Origin: Promethearchaeota archaeon
Lineage (GTDB): Archaea > Asgardarchaeota > Lokiarchaeia > Sigynarchaeales > SOKP01
Direction: 5' to 3'
Length of the DNA stretch: 9,260 nt
Assembly: GCA_030668025.1 (NCBI GenBank)
Contig: DAOUUT010000143.1
Location: 1 to 9,260, forward strand
Part shown: positions 6,566 to 9,260 of the stretch, in pieces
Layout of the letters: each line of letters begins with the position of its first letter
How positions within the stretch are numbered: position 1 is the first letter of the stretch
Position numbers and translations under genes: made by a program
The notes under the pieces: generated by a model
Told to the model about the DNA's origin: nothing
The model's database searches: none
The model's input: only the letters and a program-made list of their open reading frames with translations

Positions 6566-6628
6566 TTATATTATTTACGATCCATAAAATATTAATTAAT
6601 TGCAATAGAGTTTATTTTAATAAAATTT

Positions 6629-6636
6629 TTTAAATA
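6629..6636 (+). promoter_or_regulatory. TATA box placed for a leaderless transcript
   Basis: TTTAAATA centred about 26 bases before the ATG at 6658, so transcription should begin at or next to the start codon. No Shine-Dalgarno is present, consistent with leaderless translation. The same octamer is similarly placed before the tnpB ATG. Confidence 0.6.
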
Positions 6637-6657
6637 CATGATTAATGGTAAAGAGTT

Positions 6658-7083
6658 ATGGAAGAATATGAAAAAGAAAATTTATTTATAACTTTTAAGG
6701 GGGTTATCGAAAGCATAATACTAGATAAACTCAGAAATCCGAAGAACGTAAAAATGCTTGATAATTTTCAAGCAAAGTTAAACATGGGGCTTCAAACTGA
6801 AGAAGATTTTTACTTATGGGTTAATCTTACTGCCGAGAATGGAAAATACACCCTTGGTAAAGATAAATTGGAAGAATACGATTTAGAGATAATGGCAACT
6901 CCAGAAGATTTGATGGGTTTTTCTAGCGGCGAAAACTCAACGCTCCACATGATGCTAAAAAAGAATAAATACGGATTTAAAAAGTTAAGATATGATAAAA
7001 GCAACGACGGAAAAAGAAATTTTGGCATATTGTTAAAACTACCGAAAGTGCTCGTGTTAGACAAGGTTAAAACGCCAAAATAA
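6658..7083 (+). CDS. Small protein, possibly SCP-2 sterol-carrier-like
   Basis: A 141-residue soluble protein with no signal peptide or membrane segment. I do not recognise it with certainty. Its layout recalls the SCP-2 lipid-binding fold: strands around FYLWVNLTAENGKYTLG (51-67), then YDLEIMATPEDLMGFSSGENST (74-95), which resembles the SCP-2 pattern of a strand, a 'pedl' helix and a Gly-Glu turn, followed by MMLKKNKYG, and a closing FGILLKLPKVLVL (122-134). If correct, it would bind a hydrophobic ligand such as a lipid or acyl-CoA. The alternative is an unrelated alpha/beta protein. The start is firm: an in-frame TAA lies at 6649-6651, and a TATA box sits at leaderless spacing. It is divergent from the alcohol dehydrogenase gene and convergent with the phosphoesterase gene, so neighbours give little clue. 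Confidence 0.8.
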   Translation: MEEYEKENLFITFKGVIESIILDKLRNPKNVKMLDNFQAKLNMGLQTEEDFYLWVNLTAENGKYTLGKDKLEEYDLEIMATPEDLMGFSSGENSTLHMMLKKNKYGFKKLRYDKSNDGKRNFGILLKLPKVLVLDKVKTPK

Positions 7084-7105
7084 GAAAAATTACTACGAAT
7101 TATTA

Positions 7106-7112
7106 TTTTTTT
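7106..7112 (+). terminator. T-run terminator in a convergent gap
   Basis: Seven T begin 23 bases after the stop of the gene at 6658, in the 41-bp gap before the convergent phosphoesterase gene. More T-rich sequence follows. There is no stem. Confidence 0.45.
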
Positions 7113-7124
7113 ATCTAATTTCTT

Positions 7125-7751
7125 TTAATATTTTTGTCGAATTTTGTTGTTTTCAAAAACAAAATAGGATTTTAAATCCTTAAGTTTCGCAGCTCTTATA
7201 TCGTACTGATATAAAACCACATTGATCTCCCCCGTTTTTTCAATAATAGTTAAAGTAATAAACGAAGGATTACCGCTTGCTACAAAAGACCACGCTCCAG
7301 TAACGCTACCGGGATTTAATAGTAAGATATCTTTCTGAAGAAAAATGTCTTCTTTATGCGTATGTCCAGATATTAATATGTTAAAACTTTTTTCGAGAGC
7401 GATCAACTCAAGTTGAGAACGATCTCCCCTAGGAGATACTTGATGGCCATGCGTTAACCCAACAATTATATTATCGTTGCTTCCCATAGATATATTTAAA
7501 CTTCGATAGACTGGAGCATCCCGATTCCCCCCGTAATAATCCATATTCCCTATTACAACAAATAGATTTCTCTTTGTAATTAAGTTTAAAAAATTCATGA
7601 ATTTTGGAGCATTTACTACATCGCCAGTAAAAAAAGTGTAATCAAATTTTTCAATTTCAACTAATTGCTCTAACTTTTTGCTAATTTGATCTGGAACGCT
7701 TTTAGCCCTACGAGGTAAGTGAGAATCGCCAATAGCCAATAGCTTAATCAT
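7125..7751 (-). CDS. VPS29/YfcE-like metallophosphoesterase with intact metal site
   Basis: A 208-residue calcineurin-like phosphoesterase of the YfcE/MJ0936/VPS29 group. Metal-site residues run in order: D9 and H11 (GDSH), D44 (TGDVV), N69 (IGNMD), H101 and H103 (THGHQ), H130 and H132 (SGHTH), then NPGS (146-149). Beyond the family motifs it resembles eukaryotic VPS29, a retromer subunit, over long stretches: GDSHLPRR near the N-terminus, GLTHGHQVSPRGD (98-110), ILISGHTHK (125-133), LNPGSVTGA (145-153), PSF (162-164) and the final Y-Q-Y strand. VPS29 has lost catalytic residues (Asn for Asp44, Asp for Asn69), whereas all are kept here, so this protein is probably an active phosphodiesterase or phosphatase of unknown substrate. 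It starts 1 bp after the TyrRS stop with no Shine-Dalgarno, indicating one mRNA and probably coupled translation. MJ0936-type proteins are shorter, about 165 residues. Confidence 0.9.
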   Translation of the reverse strand: MIKLLAIGDSHLPRRAKSVPDQISKKLEQLVEIEKFDYTFFTGDVVNAPKFMNFLNLITKRNLFVVIGNMDYYGGNRDAPVYRSLNISMGSNDNIIVGLTHGHQVSPRGDRSQLELIALEKSFNILISGHTHKEDIFLQKDILLLNPGSVTGAWSFVASGNPSFITLTIIEKTGEINVVLYQYDIRAAKLKDLKSYFVFENNKIRQKY

Positions 7752-7752
7752 G

Positions 7753-8859
7753 TTATTTTTTCGTATTTTTCTTCATATACAATCTTTCTACAAATAAATA
7801 AAGTGCTCTCGCTTTTTCGTCTTTCTCAAAATGTTCTCTTATAGGTAGCAGTAGTTGATTTAGGTATTTTATCACAGCTGGTTTTAAATCGGGGGGATTT
7901 AACTTACCTTGAGCGTAATCTTTTGCCATCTCTTCGTAGTTTTTGTATTCAATATTTCCTCCATACTTATCGGGTCTTTCTATTTCAAACGTATCTATGA
8001 GCTCAAATATTATATATTTGCAATATTCTAGGATAGGATTTTCAACTATTTCTTTTGGAGGGCAATAAGCCTTATTAATTTTATGTTTCACATCTGTTGG
8101 ATTATCTAACATAAAAATAGCTGAATCTGGGTCTGATTTTGACATTTTGAGTTTTACAACTCTATCAATTCCTGTTAAATTCGTATCAGGTGGTTTTCCT
8201 AATCCCATTAACATATGATGACTAAGTGAAATTGGTTTTGGTTTATTTATCTTTGGTGCAACTTCCCTCGCCAACATATTTACTTTACGTTGATCTAATC
8301 CCAATTGACAAATATCCCCTGGAAGATAAAAAATATCTGCTGCTTGCATTAAAGGATACATTATTTGAGAAGCTGTTAAAGTATCGGTATCTTTTCTTCC
8401 CATTATTTGGGTACATCTTTTTACTCTATTTAAAGAACTATTGATTGCGATTTTTAATACTAATTCCCAATAAGCAGGATCTTTCACTATTTCTGAAGCA
8501 TAAATAAATTCTACTTTATTTAGGTTCATATTGCAGACTTTCCAAACTTCTATGAAATAATCGCCAACTTTCTTAATTACGTCTAAATCTCCACCAAATT
8601 TATGGTTTGCAGCTGCGTGCCAATCTGCAATTAGAAACTTAAATCTAACACCCGCTTTAGTTATCTTATTTACATTAAGCGCCCTGAGAAGACCTTGAGC
8701 TATGTGAATATTCCCTGATGGTTCAAAACCATCGTATGCGAAAATCTCCTCGTTATTATCTTGCTTCCATTGAAGTAATTGTCTTAATTCATCTATATTT
8801 ATTATTTCTTCGCCTACTTCTTTTAATAACGAAATTCTCTCATCTATAGTTAAGGTCAT
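7753..8859 (-). CDS. tyrS: Tyrosyl-tRNA synthetase, archaeal/eukaryal class, plant-like
   Basis: A class I synthetase charging tRNA-Tyr. Numbered from the GTG at 8865, the ATP signatures are HIAQG (54-58, the HIGH motif) and KMSKS (240-244). Tyrosine recognition residues match Methanocaldococcus TyrRS: Tyr44 in AYDGFEPSG and, in IMYPLMQAADIFY, Tyr170, Gln173 and Asp177. The acidic residue at 177 argues for tyrosine over tryptophan. There is no S4-like C-terminal domain, as expected for the archaeal/eukaryal class. Segments such as ADWHAAANHKFGGDL, CTQIMGRKDTDTL, DICQLGLDQRKVN, LSHHML and KMSKSDPDSAIFMLD closely recall plant and protist cytosolic TyrRS, more than the KMSSSKGN of methanogens. 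I take the ATG at 8859; a GTG two codons upstream (8865) is possible and fits a TATA-like stretch at 8883-8896. It is the first gene of an operon with the phosphoesterase. Confidence 0.95.
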   Translation of the reverse strand: MTLTIDERISLLKEVGEEIINIDELRQLLQWKQDNNEEIFAYDGFEPSGNIHIAQGLLRALNVNKITKAGVRFKFLIADWHAAANHKFGGDLDVIKKVGDYFIEVWKVCNMNLNKVEFIYASEIVKDPAYWELVLKIAINSSLNRVKRCTQIMGRKDTDTLTASQIMYPLMQAADIFYLPGDICQLGLDQRKVNMLAREVAPKINKPKPISLSHHMLMGLGKPPDTNLTGIDRVVKLKMSKSDPDSAIFMLDNPTDVKHKINKAYCPPKEIVENPILEYCKYIIFELIDTFEIERPDKYGGNIEYKNYEEMAKDYAQGKLNPPDLKPAVIKYLNQLLLPIREHFEKDEKARALYLFVERLYMKKNTKK

Positions 8860-8882
8860 TTTCACATCTACAATTTGTATTG

Positions 8883-8896
8883 TATATTATTATATC
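8883..8896 (-). promoter_or_regulatory. TATA-like stretch for the tyrS operon
   Basis: The minus strand reads GATATAATAATATA. Its centre is about 25 bases before the GTG at 8865 and 31 before the ATG at 8859, so the transcript would be leaderless or nearly so. AT-rich context limits confidence. Confidence 0.4.
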
Positions 8897-8943
8897 AGTC
8901 ATTAAGATATATTTTTTATCATTTTTCGCAAAAGAAAACACAT

Positions 8944-8957
8944 CCCTTTATTTAGGG
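8944..8957. repeat. Small hairpin CCCT-TTATTT-AGGG upstream of tnpB
   Basis: A 4-bp stem with a 6-base loop, 78 bases before the tnpB start. IS200/IS605 elements carry small subterminal hairpins at their ends, so this could mark the left end. The stem is short and only one end of the element is in view. Confidence 0.25.
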
Positions 8958-9003
8958 TTGTTATGAATTTTGCCTTAATCAGTAAAAAGTATACCCCTCT
9001 TTC

Positions 9004-9011
9004 TTTAAATA
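9004..9011 (+). promoter_or_regulatory. TATA box for tnpB
   Basis: TTTAAATA centred about 27 bases before the ATG at 9035. No Shine-Dalgarno follows, consistent with a leaderless or near-leaderless tnpB transcript. Confidence 0.5.
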
Positions 9012-9034
9012 CGAAATACTCTGTGTTATAATTA

Positions 9035-9260
9035 ATGCAACTCGTTCAACAAGTTCAATTCAAACGATCAAATCTTTTAGATGAGATAACTTTTCTTTCA
9101 AAAAACCTGTTTAATATGGCGACATATACCGTGCGACAACGATTTTTCAAGGACCATCATTGGATTCGATATAACGAGTTGTGGAAATTGCTAAAAACTC
9201 ACGAATCGTATATAAAACTACAAGAATCGTGCGGATCTCATCCGCCACAGCAAGTCCTAA
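9035..9260 (+). CDS. tnpB: TnpB (IS200/IS605 OrfB) RNA-guided nuclease, N-terminal 75 residues; cut by window edge
   Basis: I translated this frame by hand; it is open to the window edge. The protein begins MQLVQQVQFKRS and continues with the TnpB N-terminal signature: F-L-S-K-N-L-F-N at about 21-28, then ATYTVRQRFF (30-39), WIRYNELWKLLK (43-54), and HPPQQVL at the end, matching the usual 'SxNLYN... RQxFF... Y.EL...LK... LPAQxAQQVL' run of IS605 OrfB proteins. TnpB is an RNA-guided DNA nuclease that works with an omega RNA from the element's right end, which lies outside the window together with the RuvC residues. The start is fixed by an in-frame TAA at 9029-9031. No tnpA lies in the 175 bp between tyrS and this gene, so it is either a tnpB-only (IS1341-type) element or has tnpA elsewhere. 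Integrity cannot be judged. Confidence 0.88.
   Translation, partial: MQLVQQVQFKRSNLLDEITFLSKNLFNMATYTVRQRFFKDHHWIRYNELWKLLKTHESYIKLQESCGSHPPQQVL

Noticed and set aside
6599..6624. Short palindromes ATTGCAAT and TTTATTTTAATAAA in the divergent promoter gap
   Set aside because: They are short and low-complexity; similar palindromes are common in AT-rich promoters.
6810..7064. 84-codon minus-strand frame inside the gene at 6658-7083
   Set aside because: The plus-strand frame is longer, has a well-placed TATA box and reads as a globular protein; the minus frame looks like a shadow.
8226..8444. 72-codon plus-strand frame opposite tyrS
   Set aside because: It is antisense to the conserved TyrRS catalytic domain.

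Overview
The window looks like AT-rich archaeal chromosome. The archaeal signs are TATA boxes (TTTAAATA) about 26 bases before start codons with no ribosome site, T-run terminators, a tungsten-type aldehyde ferredoxin oxidoreductase, and an archaeal/eukaryal-class tyrosyl-tRNA synthetase. Three proteins have strikingly eukaryote-like sequences: the TyrRS resembles plant/protist cytosolic enzymes, a metallophosphoesterase resembles VPS29, and a 23-repeat LRR protein resembles SHOC2. I infer an Asgard archaeon; this comes from gene character, not from a database match.

Layout. 1-980 (minus): 5' part of a long-form urocanate hydratase gene, cut by the window edge. 1184-1381 (plus): a small YwbE-family gene starting at TTG, preceded by what looks like a decayed partial copy of its own 5' end. 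1440-6524 (minus): three tandem genes, read in the order iron-type alcohol dehydrogenase, giant LRR protein, aldehyde ferredoxin oxidoreductase. They are separated by about 150-170 bp gaps holding T-run terminators and operator-like repeats, so they are probably separate transcripts. 6658-7083 (plus): a small protein, possibly SCP-2-like, divergent from the dehydrogenase and probably leaderless. 7125-8859 (minus): a tight two-gene operon, TyrRS then the VPS29-like phosphoesterase, 1 bp apart. 9035-9260 (plus): the N-terminus of a TnpB (IS200/IS605 OrfB) protein, cut by the window edge.

How the genes fit together. The alcohol dehydrogenase and aldehyde ferredoxin oxidoreductase could interconvert alcohols, aldehydes and carboxylic acids, linking NAD(P)H and ferredoxin pools. 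They are the only two genes here with a clear Shine-Dalgarno site, AGGTG(A) at the same 8-base spacing. Urocanate hydratase points to histidine catabolism. The TyrRS/phosphoesterase pair is translational housekeeping coupled to a VPS29-type fold of unknown role. No stretch longer than 300 bases lacks a gene; the largest gap is 981-1183.
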